A DNA stretch of 64,000 bases from Sphingobacteriales bacterium (GTDB lineage Bacteria; Bacteroidota; Bacteroidia; Chitinophagales; Chitinophagaceae), in NCBI GenBank assembly GCA_016219985.1, contig JACRJO010000029.1, forward strand, positions 247,019-311,018, read 5' to 3'. The position numbers and the translations under genes were made by a program. The notes below the pieces were generated by a model, which was not told where the DNA came from, did not search any database, and saw only the letters and a program-made list of their open reading frames with translations. Below are positions 41,503 through 50,620 of this stretch, in pieces; positions within the stretch are counted from its first letter, which is position 1; every line of letters starts with the position of its first letter.

Positions 41503-43629
41503 ATGCAAGTAGAAAAATTCTATTATGACAACAAAATTGTAAAGGCATTCGGTATTGCCACGATGATTTTTGGCATAGTAGGTATGCTGGCAGGATTGTG
41601 GGCTGCGATCCAGATTTACTATCCGGCGATCAGCCTGAACTTTCCCCCTACCACTTTTGGCCGTATTCGTCCTTTACACACCAATGCCATCATCTTTGCA
41701 TTCGTTGGCAATGCCTCATTTGCAGGTATTTATTATTCCCTGCAACGGCTTTGTAAAGCAAGGTTGTTCAGTGATAAACTGAGCTGGATTCATTTCTGGG
41801 GCTGGCAGGCCATTATTGCCTCCGCGGCCATCACCCTGCTGCTCGGCATCACTACCGGGAAAGAATACGCAGAGCTGGAATGGCCGATCGATATCGCCAT
41901 CACCCTGATCTGGGTCGTTTTTGGTATCAATATGTTCGGCACCATCCTGAAAAGAAGAGAACGTCACCTGTACGTGGCTATCTGGTTTTATATCGCCACC
42001 TGGGTGACCGTTGCCATGCTGCATATTGTCAACTCCATTGAAATACCGGTTTCTTTCCTGAAAAGCTACAGCTGGTATGCGGGGGTGCAGGATGCGCTGG
42101 TGCAATGGTGGTACGGTCACAATGCCGTGGCCTTCTTCCTCACCACCCCGGTGCTGGGCCTGATGTATTATTTCCTGCCCAAAGCATCCGGAAGACCGGT
42201 TTATTCCTACCGTCTTTCCATCATCCACTTCTGGGCGCTGATCTTTATTTATATCTGGGCCGGTCCTCACCACCTGCTGTACACCTCCCTGCCTGACTGG
42301 GCACAGTCACTCGGTACGGTGTTCTCCATCATGCTGATCGCACCGAGCTGGGGTGGTATGCTGAACGGCCTGTTCACCCTCCGTGGCGCCTGGGATAAAG
42401 TACGGGAAGATCCTGTTTTGAAATTCATGGTAGTGGCCATTACCTGCTATGGTATGAGCACACTCGAAGGCCCGATACTGAGTTTGAAAAGTGTAAACTT
42501 TATTTCTCATTTCACCGACTGGACCATCGCCCACGTGCATATTGGCGGTTTGGGATGGAACGGTTTCCTGGCCTTCGCGATCCTTTACTATATGATCCCC
42601 AAAATGTGGGGTACCCAACTCTATTCAAAGAAATTAGCCACCAACCACTTCTGGCTGGGAACCATTGGTATCATCCTGTACGCAGTACCCATGTACTGGG
42701 CCGGTTTTGAACAGGCTTCCATGTGGAAACAGTTTACCCCGGAAGGGCAACTGAAATTCCAGTTCCTCGAAACCGTAACGAATATAGTTCCGATGTATGT
42801 GGCCCGCAGCATAGGCGGATTGCTTTACCTGACTGGCGCCCTGATGATGGTGTATAACCTGTACAAGACCATGGTGGGTGGCAAATTCATCCCCGACGAA
42901 GCTGCCGAAGCGCCTGCCCTGGTGAAAGAAGCTCACAAGAAAGAATACTGGCACCGGGTAATTGAACGGAAACCCGTGACCATGCTGGTATTGAGCCTGA
43001 TCCTCGTTTCAATCGGTGGCCTGGTACAAATGATCCCCACGTTCCTGGTAAAAGAGAATATTCCCACGATTACGAGCGTGAGGCCCTATACCCCGCTCGA
43101 ATTGCAGGGCCGTGATATTTATATCCGGGAAGGCTGCTATACCTGTCACTCCCAGATGGTGCGCCCCTTCCGCGATGAAGTAGCCCGTTATGGAGAGTAT
43201 TCCAAAGCCGGCGAGTTTGTGTATGACCATCCTTTCCAATGGGGCAGCAAGCGTACCGGGCCCGACCTGGCGCGTATTGGCGGTAAATACCCGGACAGCT
43301 GGCATTATACCCATATGTATGATCCGCGGCTGACACAGCAGTTATCCATCATGCCAAGATATGTCTGGATTATCCGCAATGACCTGGATACCTCTTCCAC
43401 TCCTGCGAAAATCAGGGCGATGAAGACCCTCGGTGTGCCTTATCCGGATGGATACGACCAGTTAGCCAACCGCGACCTGATGCACCAGGCTGATTCCATC
43501 GCGGCAAACCTGAAAGCGGATAAAATTGAAACCGCCCCCACCAAGGAGATCGTAGCGCTGATCGCTTACCTGCAACGGGTTGGACGGGATATCAAACTGC
43601 AACCTAAACCACTTGCTGAAAACAAATAA
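41503..43629 (+). CDS. ccoN: cbb3-type cytochrome c oxidase, fused subunits I and II (CcoNO)
   Basis: 708 residues. Residues about 1-470 are CcoN with 12 helices: low-spin heme His in GRIRPLHTNAI, CuB ligands in WWYGHNAVAFF and AGPHHLLYTSLP, heme pair AHVHIGGLGW. Residues about 490-700 are CcoO: membrane anchor, heme c site GCYTCHSQMVRPFRDEVARYGEYS and Met ligand SIMPRYVW. Natural N-O fusion is common in Bacteroidota. The enzyme reduces O2 with high affinity and pumps protons. Confidence 0.96.
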   Translation: MQVEKFYYDNKIVKAFGIATMIFGIVGMLAGLWAAIQIYYPAISLNFPPTTFGRIRPLHTNAIIFAFVGNASFAGIYYSLQRLCKARLFSDKLSWIHFWGWQAIIASAAITLLLGITTGKEYAELEWPIDIAITLIWVVFGINMFGTILKRRERHLYVAIWFYIATWVTVAMLHIVNSIEIPVSFLKSYSWYAGVQDALVQWWYGHNAVAFFLTTPVLGLMYYFLPKASGRPVYSYRLSIIHFWALIFIYIWAGPHHLLYTSLPDWAQSLGTVFSIMLIAPSWGGMLNGLFTLRGAWDKVREDPVLKFMVVAITCYGMSTLEGPILSLKSVNFISHFTDWTIAHVHIGGLGWNGFLAFAILYYMIPKMWGTQLYSKKLATNHFWLGTIGIILYAVPMYWAGFEQASMWKQFTPEGQLKFQFLETVTNIVPMYVARSIGGLLYLTGALMMVYNLYKTMVGGKFIPDEAAEAPALVKEAHKKEYWHRVIERKPVTMLVLSLILVSIGGLVQMIPTFLVKENIPTITSVRPYTPLELQGRDIYIREGCYTCHSQMVRPFRDEVARYGEYSKAGEFVYDHPFQWGSKRTGPDLARIGGKYPDSWHYTHMYDPRLTQQLSIMPRYVWIIRNDLDTSSTPAKIRAMKTLGVPYPDGYDQLANRDLMHQADSIAANLKADKIETAPTKEIVALIAYLQRVGRDIKLQPKPLAENK

Positions 43630-43640
43630 TAAGCCTTCTT

Positions 43641-43802
43641 ATGAAATTTATCAATTATCTCGAAAAAGTAAGCGGTGTGGACATATTCGGACTCACCTCC
43701 CTGCTGGTATTCTTCCTGTTCTTTGTCGGGATGCTGGCCTGGGTTTTATTGACAAAAAAGAAAAGTTTCCAGGAGATCAGCCGGATTCCATTGGATAACT
43801 AA
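43641..43802 (+). CDS. ccoQ: small cbb3 oxidase subunit (CcoQ-like)
   Basis: 53 residues with one membrane helix (FGLTSLLVFFLFFVGMLAWVL) followed by a basic stretch TKKKSFQEISRIPLDN. Position between ccoNO and ccoP, size and the K-K-x-x-F-x-E/D-x-S-R-I-P-L pattern match CcoQ-type subunits, which stabilise the complex. Confidence 0.82.
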   Translation: MKFINYLEKVSGVDIFGLTSLLVFFLFFVGMLAWVLLTKKKSFQEISRIPLDN

Positions 43803-43819
43803 ATAATAACTAACCTGTA

Positions 43820-45001
43820 ATGCTGTTACATATGCGCACAAAAACTAAATACACCCTGGGCTTACTGACAGCCCTTATGATGCTGGCTGTACAGCCGGTT
43901 TGGGCGGCTGGTCCTCCTGCCCCTTCTGTTTTCAGCAACCCGCTGGCTCTGACCTTCATCATCCTGATGATCCTGCTGCTGGTGATCATTGGCATACTGG
44001 CCAATATCCTGATCGGGGCCGCTGATGTAAAACTCCGGAAAAAGAAAAAAGCCGGTAATCAGGCTGCACTGGCTTCCGTGATCACCTTGCTGCTGCTGCT
44101 CGCTGTTCCGGCCCTGTATGCACAGGATCCGGCCGCTGCGGGCACGGCGAAAACGGCTCCAGGTACCATTGCCGGCATGTCTTCTTCCACTTTTTATATC
44201 ATGGCAACCGTATTGTTCCTCGAGTTGTTTATCATCATCGCACTCCTGATCAATATTAAGTTCCTGCTGAGAACGGAAAAAGAAAGAATCGTGGCCGAAA
44301 CTGAAACCCCGGAAGAAAGAGCCAATAAGCTTTCCTGGTGGGACCGTTTCAACAGCCTGCGCCCGGTTACCGAAGAAGCTTCACTGGATCTCGGTCATGA
44401 TTATGATGGCATCCGCGAGCTGAACAACCGGCTCCCGCCATGGTGGTTATACGGATTCTATGCCTGCATCATTTTCGCCGGTATCTACCTGTGGAGATTC
44501 CATGTATCTCATACAGGCCCTTCCAGCAAACAGGAATACGAGCGCTCCGTGGCCAGTGCCGAATTAAAGATCCAGGAGTACCTGAAACAAAAAGGAGATG
44601 CGGTGGATGAGAATACGGTTACCCTGCTGAATGGGGCCGATGATATTGCCGCCGGCAAAGCGGTGTTCCTGAAATCCTGCGCCGCCTGCCATACAGAAAC
44701 CGGTGGCGGTAATATCGGGCCGAACCTGACAGACGATTACTGGATCCATGGCAATGATATCAAGATTATGTTCAAAACCATCCGGTATGGAATTAATGCC
44801 ATGCCTTCCTGGCAATCACAATATTCGAATAAACAAATCGCCCAGGTAGCCAGTTATATCAAGGTGAAATTACACGGCACTAACCCGCCGAACCCGAAAG
44901 CACCACAGGGAACGCTGATGAAAGAAGAAGCGGCGCCCGCTACACCGGCTGCCCCGGCTGCTGATTCAGCTGCCCAGACCAAAAAGGTGGCGATGAACTG
45001 A
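43820..45001 (+). CDS. ccoP: cbb3-type cytochrome c oxidase subunit III (CcoP)
   Basis: 393 residues. Three hydrophobic segments (near 40-65, 85-102 and 125-150), then the CcoP hallmark GIRELNNRLPPWWLYGFYACIIF near residue 195, and one heme c site SCAACHTETGGGNIGPNLT near 290. Only one heme site is present, whereas proteobacterial CcoP has two; monoheme forms are usual in Bacteroidota. The Pro/Ala-rich tail is low complexity. An ATG at 43832 is an alternative start. Confidence 0.94.
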   Translation: MLLHMRTKTKYTLGLLTALMMLAVQPVWAAGPPAPSVFSNPLALTFIILMILLLVIIGILANILIGAADVKLRKKKKAGNQAALASVITLLLLLAVPALYAQDPAAAGTAKTAPGTIAGMSSSTFYIMATVLFLELFIIIALLINIKFLLRTEKERIVAETETPEERANKLSWWDRFNSLRPVTEEASLDLGHDYDGIRELNNRLPPWWLYGFYACIIFAGIYLWRFHVSHTGPSSKQEYERSVASAELKIQEYLKQKGDAVDENTVTLLNGADDIAAGKAVFLKSCAACHTETGGGNIGPNLTDDYWIHGNDIKIMFKTIRYGINAMPSWQSQYSNKQIAQVASYIKVKLHGTNPPNPKAPQGTLMKEEAAPATPAAPAADSAAQTKKVAMN

Positions 45002-45029
45002 AGACAGAGAAAAAACAGGAGTGTACGAG

Positions 45030-46454
45030 ATGACAACTGATACGAGACCCGAAGAAACGACAACCGAATCATTCCGCGACCGGATTGCCACGGTAGATGC
45101 CAAAGGAAAACGAAACTGGGTATTTGCGCAAAAGCCGAAGGGCCGGTTTTATTCGACCCGGAGCTGGGTCAGCCTGGGATTCTTTATACTGTTTTTTGCC
45201 CTGCCATTCATTGAAATGAATGGCAGGCCGCTTTTCCTTTTCAATGTACCCGAGGCCAGGTTTATCATTTTCGGCAAAATATTCTGGCCGCAGGATTTTT
45301 TCATCTTCGGGCTGACGATGGTCACTTTTATCATTTTCATCGTACTCTTTACGGCGGCTTTTGGCCGTTTGTTTTGCGGCTGGGTTTGTCCCCAGACGGT
45401 CTTTATGGAGATGCTGTTCCGGAAAGTGGAATACCTGATCGAAGGGGATGCCGGTAAACAAAAATTACTGAAGAATGCCTCCTGGACCGCTGAAAAAATC
45501 AGGAAGAAGCTGACCAAGCATATAGTTTTCTTCCTGCTCTCCTTCGTGATTGCTAATTTTTTCCTGGCCTATATCATTGGAAAAGATGAACTGGAAAAAA
45601 TTATCACGGAGCCGGTCAGCCAGCATTTCGTGGGCTTTATGTCCATCCTGATCTTCTCCGCCATTTTTTACGGGGTCTATGCTTTTTTCCGGGAGCAGGT
45701 CTGTACGGTGGTTTGCCCCTATGGCCGTTTGCAAAGTGTGCTGCTGGACCGGAACTCCATGATCGTGGCCTATGATCATAAAAGAGGGGAGCCGAGAGGT
45801 AAATACAAAAAGGAACAAGCGGGCGGTCAGTCGCTCGGCGATTGCATCGACTGCCACCAGTGTGTAAAGGTTTGTCCCACCGGTATTGATATCCGGAACG
45901 GCACACAGATGGAATGCGTGGGGTGTACGGCCTGTATCGATGCCTGTGATAAGATGATGGATGCCGTTGGCAAACCCAGGGGACTGGTCCGTTATGCATC
46001 TGAAAACGGTATTGCAAACGGCGACCGGCTGCATTATACCACCCGGATGAAACTTTATACCGGCCTGCTCCTTGTTCTCACCGGCTTACTGACTGTATTA
46101 TTGCTGACCCGCAAAGATGTGGGAGGGACCATTGTAAGAGCCGGCGGCCTGCTCTACCAGGAAAGGGGTACGGACAGTATCTCCAATCTTTATACGATCA
46201 AACTGACCAATAAGACCATCAAGGATATCCACCTGACCCTGAAACTGGAGAACGCCCCCGGCCGGATCCTGGAAGCGGAAGGAAAAGATATCCTGGTTAA
46301 AAAGGAAGACCAGGGAAAGGGCTCTTTCTTTATTATCCTGCCGAAGGCATTTCTTCATGATGTAAAAACCAGCCTCCGGGTGGGCTTGTACGAGGGAGAT
46401 CAGAAAATCACGACAATAAAAACTAATTTCATGGGGCCATTCAGCTTCCATTGA
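45030..46454 (+). CDS. ccoG: cbb3 oxidase accessory protein CcoG (FixG), polyferredoxin
   Basis: 474 residues from the ATG at 45030, which has AGGAG 10 bp upstream; an in-frame GTG at 45021 is also possible. Four or five helices carry FCGWVCPQTVFMEMLFRKVEYLIEG and CTVVCPYGRLQSVL, then two [4Fe-4S] motifs, CIDCHQCVKVCPTGIDIRNG and CVGCTACIDACDKMM, and a C-terminal Ig-like domain. It is thought to reduce Cu2+ for oxidase assembly. Confidence 0.93.
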   Translation: MTTDTRPEETTTESFRDRIATVDAKGKRNWVFAQKPKGRFYSTRSWVSLGFFILFFALPFIEMNGRPLFLFNVPEARFIIFGKIFWPQDFFIFGLTMVTFIIFIVLFTAAFGRLFCGWVCPQTVFMEMLFRKVEYLIEGDAGKQKLLKNASWTAEKIRKKLTKHIVFFLLSFVIANFFLAYIIGKDELEKIITEPVSQHFVGFMSILIFSAIFYGVYAFFREQVCTVVCPYGRLQSVLLDRNSMIVAYDHKRGEPRGKYKKEQAGGQSLGDCIDCHQCVKVCPTGIDIRNGTQMECVGCTACIDACDKMMDAVGKPRGLVRYASENGIANGDRLHYTTRMKLYTGLLLVLTGLLTVLLLTRKDVGGTIVRAGGLLYQERGTDSISNLYTIKLTNKTIKDIHLTLKLENAPGRILEAEGKDILVKKEDQGKGSFFIILPKAFLHDVKTSLRVGLYEGDQKITTIKTNFMGPFSFH

Positions 46455-46479
46455 GCCTCACAGACAAAAACCAATCATT

Positions 46480-46917
46480 ATGAACTGGGGAAACCGCTTA
46501 TTACTTGTATTTATTGTATTCGGTATCGGTATGTGCTACCTGGTTTACCGCTCCATGAGTACCCATTTTGACCTGGTGGAGAGTGATTACTATAAACAGG
46601 AACTCCGTTACCAGGATGTGATTGATGAACACAGGCAGGCCAATGCCCTTTCCTCCCCGGTAACGCTTGAACAAAAAGAAGGCGTCCTGCAACTGCAGCT
46701 GCCCGATGAAATGAAAAACAAAACCATTACCGGGGAAGTCTATTTCTACTGTGCGTATGATTCAAAAAAAGATAAGAAGATCGCCCTGAAACCCGATACC
46801 GGCGGAATGCAATCCTTCAGCGCAGGCGCCGTGGCTCCCGGGAACTATACGGTAAAAATCAAATGGAGCGCCGGGGAGAAATCCTACTATTCCGAAAAAA
46901 TATTTTCCGTGCTGTAA
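46480..46917 (+). CDS. ccoH: FixH/CcoH family oxidase assembly protein
   Basis: 145 residues. One N-terminal helix (RLLLVFIVFGIGMCYLVYRSM) and the FixH signature HFDLVESDYYKQELRYQDVID, followed by a beta-rich extracytoplasmic domain. Follows ccoG as in fixGHIS operons. Confidence 0.9.
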   Translation: MNWGNRLLLVFIVFGIGMCYLVYRSMSTHFDLVESDYYKQELRYQDVIDEHRQANALSSPVTLEQKEGVLQLQLPDEMKNKTITGEVYFYCAYDSKKDKKIALKPDTGGMQSFSAGAVAPGNYTVKIKWSAGEKSYYSEKIFSVL

Positions 46918-46919
46918 TT

Positions 46920-47636
46920 ATGTTATGGGCCGCGATGATATCAGGTTTTACCCTGGGTGCGGCCGGCAGCCTGCACTGCGTGGGGATGTGCGGCCCCCTG
47001 AGCCTGGCCCTGCCCACCGGCCATCTTTCCAGAACACAGCAATTTTTTTCCCTGCTTATTTACCAGTTGGGCAGAATCATAACGTATAGCCTGATCGGGC
47101 TGATCTTCGGGTTAGCCGGCAGACGGATCTATATCAGTGGCTACCAGCAGGGGTTCTCCATCGGGCTGGGTATCCTGGTACTTGTACTGGCCATGCTCTA
47201 TTTTATCCAGAAGCACAGTGTTCACCTGCCCTTTTTCAACCGCTTTTATACCGGGGTTCAGCAACTGATCAGCCGGATCCTGAAAAAGAACCGGGGGCCT
47301 CTTGGTTTTTTATTGCTGGGACTGGCCAATGGTCTGCTCCCCTGCGGCCTGGTCTATGTGGCCATTGCCGCCACCCTGTCTTTTACTGAAATTGCCGAAA
47401 GTGTCAGTTTTATGGCTTTCTTCGGAGCCGGTACTTTACCTGCTATGATGCTGGTGGGTATGGCTGGCAGGCTGGTAAATGCGGAAGCCCGGCAACTGAT
47501 GAGAAAAGCGGTCCCGGTTTTTATCACACTGATGGGTGTCATCCTGATCCTCCGGGGACTGAACCTGGGTATCCCTTTTATCAGCCCGCAATTACCGGTA
47601 TCCCCGGGTGAAGCAGCAGTTTGCCACCCGCAATAA
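46920..47636 (+). CDS. TauE/SafE-like (UreH-type) membrane protein
   Basis: 238 residues from the ATG at 46920, 2 bp after the ccoH stop. Six helices with AAGSLHCVGMCGPLSLALP near residue 10 and the repeat-like GLANGLLPCGLVYVAIAA near 140. The H-C-x-G-M-C-G-P and P-C-G motifs may bind copper. Homologues regularly end cco operons and are thought to help copper supply to the oxidase; despite the family name, sulfite export is unlikely here. Confidence 0.87.
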   Translation: MLWAAMISGFTLGAAGSLHCVGMCGPLSLALPTGHLSRTQQFFSLLIYQLGRIITYSLIGLIFGLAGRRIYISGYQQGFSIGLGILVLVLAMLYFIQKHSVHLPFFNRFYTGVQQLISRILKKNRGPLGFLLLGLANGLLPCGLVYVAIAATLSFTEIAESVSFMAFFGAGTLPAMMLVGMAGRLVNAEARQLMRKAVPVFITLMGVILILRGLNLGIPFISPQLPVSPGEAAVCHPQ

Positions 47637-47642
47637 GCGATT

Positions 47643-47867
47643 TTATTCTTCCCGGTCTGAATACCCCCATTCCTGTCCCTCCCTGAGTTCCGGGTAAGCC
47701 GGACCCTTGTCCCGGATCACCTGCACGACCATCCAAACCAGCAGGAAGGGGGAAAAAACAAAAATGAGTTCGGCGATGGGCAGGGCGATACCCGTGAGGA
47801 TGAAAATGCAATAAAGAAATAACCATGCACTTACCACAATGACCGGCAGGGAGGCGGCCCTTTTCAT
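47643..47867 (-). CDS. small membrane protein, hypothetical
   Basis: 74 residues. Two hydrophobic helices (LPVIVVSAWLFLYCIFILTGI, AELIFVFSPFLLVWMVVQVI) followed by a polar tail with GPAYPELREGQEWGY. Lies 39 bp after the histidine kinase gene on the same strand, so likely the last member of that operon. No family recognised. Confidence 0.7.
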   Translation of the reverse strand: MKRAASLPVIVVSAWLFLYCIFILTGIALPIAELIFVFSPFLLVWMVVQVIRDKGPAYPELREGQEWGYSDREE

Positions 47868-47906
47868 AGACTGCTTTTTATATATAACAATGGCCGCCGG
47901 GAAAAG

Positions 47907-49490
47907 TTAATCCGGTTCCTTGTATTCCGGCAGGCTGATCGTCACTTCTGTTCCCCTTTCCAGCACACTGTCCAGGTGAATATCCCCTCCCAGCAGGTTC
48001 ACATAGCGCTTGACAATCGGAAGCCCCAGGCCGGTTCCCTGGATATTACTTACATTCTTGGCCCGGAAAAAAGTACTGAACAGGTGTGGCTGGTCCTCCG
48101 CCGGGATACCCAATCCCTCATCCCTGATAGTTATTTCAAGGCGGTCCTTCCCGGTAGTACTGCGGATCCATACCCTTTTTCCTTCCCCGGAGAATTTGAT
48201 GGCGTTTGACAGGAGGTTCAGCAAAATATTTTTCATCATCCTTTTATCCGTGGTGAATACGGGTTCCCCGCTGCATTCCGGGAAAATTTCCTGCCCGTTC
48301 TTTAAGTGGGCTTTCATTTCGTCCACCACATCTTCAATAAAATCCTTTACGGAAAAACTGGTGACAGTTACGCCTACTTTTCCTTCCTCCAGTTTACCTA
48401 ACGACAGGAAATCCTCCAGCAGTTCATTCATATGATTGACCGAATCCCGGATCCGGCGGATATGTCTTTCTCTTTTTTCAAAATCATCACCGGAGGGATA
48501 CTTGGAAACCAGGATAGCGGAAGACAGGATAGTGCTCAGGGGGGTCCTGAATTCATGCGAAGCCATCGATACAAAGCGGCTTTTGATCTCATTCAGCTGC
48601 CGTTCCTTATCCAGTGATTCACTGAGTTCGGTTTGCGACTCCTCCAGTTTCTGTAACGCTTCCTTTAAGATAATGGTCCGCTCTTCCACCTTTCCTTCCA
48701 GGTCGGTATTGAGCTTGCGGATATCATCACTGATCTTTTCCAGTTCCATTTTCTGGCGCAGCAGGTTTTTTTCAATCTCTTTCCGGGCCGTAATGTCCAC
48801 GATAAAACCGATAACGAAGGGCTCGTTCTTCTGCATGTAATGACTCAGGCTCACTTCCACCGGAAATTCGCTGCCGTCCTTTCTGCGGGCATACAGGTCG
48901 CGGCCGGTTCCCATTGTCCGGTTGGAGGGGTGCTTGTAAAATCCATCCCGCAGGGCCACATGCCGGTCAAGGGAGCGCGTAGGGACCAGTTTCTCTATTT
49001 TTTCATCCACCAGTTCAATAGCAGAATACCCGAACATGCGCTCTGCCGCGGGATTCACGAGTATGATCTTACCGGTCTTGTCCGTCAGCAGGATCCCTTC
49101 CGTGGCGTTCTCAAACAGGGAAGCCATATGGGTTTTCTCATAGGCAAAATTCTGCTGCATTTTTTTCAGGTAAAAGATCACCACCACGGAAAAGACCACC
49201 ACAAACAGCGAGTAAATCTGGGAAAGCAGGGCCCGGGTGATATCATCGTCATCCTTTTTGAAATAGATCACCAGGGCCGTCATCACGATCATACTGGTCA
49301 GGCCGGCCACCAGGGTGGAATGCCAGCCGGGGATAAAGGCAGTCAGGATAATAAAAAGCAGGAGCCCGCTTACGGCCAGCTGGTAATCCCGGTACAAAAA
49401 AGCAAGGGTAAGGGCAAAAGCAAAAACCACGATGGCCCAGAAAGTCATGACACGGCTGTTCAGGTTATCCATAGCCGGAAAATTATGCAA
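47907..49490 (-). CDS. PAS-domain sensor histidine kinase
   Basis: 527 residues. Four or so membrane helices in residues 12-107, a PAS domain about 120-240 (LFENATEGILLTDKTGKIILVNPAAERMFGY), a coiled coil (EKISDDIRKLNTDLEGKVEERTI), HisKA with SMASHEFRTPLSTI, and HATPase with N, G1 and G2 boxes (NLLSNAIKFSGEG, DEGLGIPAED, GTGLGLPIVKR). The PAS resembles oxygen/redox-type PAS modules but no heme ligand can be assigned. The gene follows the RIC gene by 38 bp and may signal to the REC-CRP protein. Confidence 0.92.
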   Translation of the reverse strand: MHNFPAMDNLNSRVMTFWAIVVFAFALTLAFLYRDYQLAVSGLLLFIILTAFIPGWHSTLVAGLTSMIVMTALVIYFKKDDDDITRALLSQIYSLFVVVFSVVVIFYLKKMQQNFAYEKTHMASLFENATEGILLTDKTGKIILVNPAAERMFGYSAIELVDEKIEKLVPTRSLDRHVALRDGFYKHPSNRTMGTGRDLYARRKDGSEFPVEVSLSHYMQKNEPFVIGFIVDITARKEIEKNLLRQKMELEKISDDIRKLNTDLEGKVEERTIILKEALQKLEESQTELSESLDKERQLNEIKSRFVSMASHEFRTPLSTILSSAILVSKYPSGDDFEKRERHIRRIRDSVNHMNELLEDFLSLGKLEEGKVGVTVTSFSVKDFIEDVVDEMKAHLKNGQEIFPECSGEPVFTTDKRMMKNILLNLLSNAIKFSGEGKRVWIRSTTGKDRLEITIRDEGLGIPAEDQPHLFSTFFRAKNVSNIQGTGLGLPIVKRYVNLLGGDIHLDSVLERGTEVTISLPEYKEPD

Positions 49491-49528
49491 AAAAAATCAG
49501 TCGGAACCGGCCGGGAGTACAAATAGCC

Positions 49529-50284
49529 CTACTGCCGTTCCAGTAATTCCTTTTCCATGGCAATCGCTTTGGGGAAAAGCACTTCATTCTCGAGGTAGAT
49601 ATGCTGGACCAGGTCGCTATCCAGTTCTTTCAGTAAGGAATAGGCCAGCCGGTGACTGGTACAGGCTCCTTCCGGCGGCGTATAGTGGTTGGTGAGTTCT
49701 CTTAACTGGTTCAATGTTCTCTCAAGGGTATCGTGTTCCTCATTCATCAGGTCCTCCACGGGCTTCCGCAGGGTGCGGACCAGCAGCCTCGCATAGGACT
49801 CTTTACTTTCATACGCATGGGTGATCTGGCGGATATAGGGAAAAATGATCTCTTCTTCCTGCACCAGGTGAGGGACCATGGTTTTATCGAGAAAATTCAG
49901 TTTTCGCTCCACTTCCGTAAGAAAAGGATATTTCTTCCGGTGCTCTTCCACAAACTTGCGGGTATGTTCCCTGATGACCGGGAGGGACCTCCGGAGGTAT
50001 TCATGATGAATATTTACAATGTATTCGGTCAGGAAATCAATCCGCCAGCTGGCATAAGGCAGGGGGCCCGGGATGCAAACGACCCGGGAGGCTTCCCTCA
50101 GTTCTTCCAGTACCTTTTCAGCATCCAGTTTTTGCGTTTCCAGGACCATTTTCAATGGCCACCTGGCGCCGCAGCAAAACTCGATACCATAGTTACGGAA
50201 AACAGTCGCGGTCCTGTAATGCTCATTTACAATATCAGACGCACAGGAGTTTTCATTGATCACCGTTGAGGAGCTCAGCTTCAT
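49529..50284 (-). CDS. RIC-like protein with ScdA_N and hemerythrin domains (second copy)
   Basis: 251 residues. Cys pair C37-C38 (GIEFCCGARWPLKM) and a hemerythrin-like bundle with ligands in NIHHEYLRRSLPVI, PHLVQEEEIIFP, MNEEHDTLERTL and VQHIYLENEVLFP. Differs from the 34222-34965 paralogue in its N-terminus and in lacking the third cysteine. First gene of an operon with the histidine kinase. An FNR-type box lies 47 bp upstream. Confidence 0.9.
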   Translation of the reverse strand: MKLSSSTVINENSCASDIVNEHYRTATVFRNYGIEFCCGARWPLKMVLETQKLDAEKVLEELREASRVVCIPGPLPYASWRIDFLTEYIVNIHHEYLRRSLPVIREHTRKFVEEHRKKYPFLTEVERKLNFLDKTMVPHLVQEEEIIFPYIRQITHAYESKESYARLLVRTLRKPVEDLMNEEHDTLERTLNQLRELTNHYTPPEGACTSHRLAYSLLKELDSDLVQHIYLENEVLFPKAIAMEKELLERQ

Positions 50285-50300
50285 TTTTTCTCTTTCACGG

Positions 50301-50308
50301 GCAAAATA
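50301..50308 (-). promoter_or_regulatory. -7 element for the second RIC gene
   Basis: Minus-strand TATTTTGC. Its last base is 36.5 bp from the centre of the FNR-type box. Confidence 0.45.
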
Positions 50309-50330
50309 GCAAGATGCCTGACCCTAAAGG

Positions 50331-50344
50331 CTGATTAAAATCAG
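50331..50344. promoter_or_regulatory. FNR-type box upstream of the second RIC gene
   Basis: CTGAT-TAAA-ATCAG, perfect arms. Confidence 0.65.
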
Positions 50345-50422
50345 CCGTTTTTCCAAAAAATTACCACCTGCCGGCCAACTGCCAAAAAAATCCGTTAAAT
50401 CCGGCGGACTGATACATATCAA

Positions 50423-50569
50423 TGCCGGAACTGACGAATGTCACTACCCGGTCAGTTCCGGCACTGTATTTTTGATTCAGAGGTGAAAAAATACACTTAA
50501 AATGTGGCTCATGAAAATGAGCTATCGTTGGTTTTTGTTTCAATGTCAACCCCCGGTTCCCCGGGGGTT
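50423..50569 (+). ncRNA. candidate small structured RNA
   Basis: Three hairpins in a row: a 13-bp perfect stem (50423-50435 with 50451-50463), a 6-bp stem with a GAAA tetraloop (50507-50522), and a 9-bp GC-rich stem (50548-50556 with 50561-50569) followed by TTTCTTTTT. The last is an intrinsic terminator although no protein gene precedes it on this strand. No matching Rfam family was recognised. Confidence 0.35.
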
Positions 50570-50578
50570 TCTTTTTAT
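50548..50578 (+). terminator. intrinsic terminator without an upstream protein gene
   Basis: AACCCCCGG-TTCC-CCGGGGGTT and a T-run. Confidence 0.75.
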
Positions 50579-50620
50579 TGATCCTTGAAAATGGGGCAGC
50601 TCGCAATTCGCGGCTCACAG

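Noticed and set aside
46920..47636. Sulfite exporter for sulfur metabolism
   Set aside because: It is co-transcribed with cbb3 assembly genes and has Cys/His motifs that fit copper handling better.
47907..49490. Heme-based oxygen sensor like FixL
   Set aside because: The PAS domain resembles general PAS modules and the specific heme-binding His could not be assigned.
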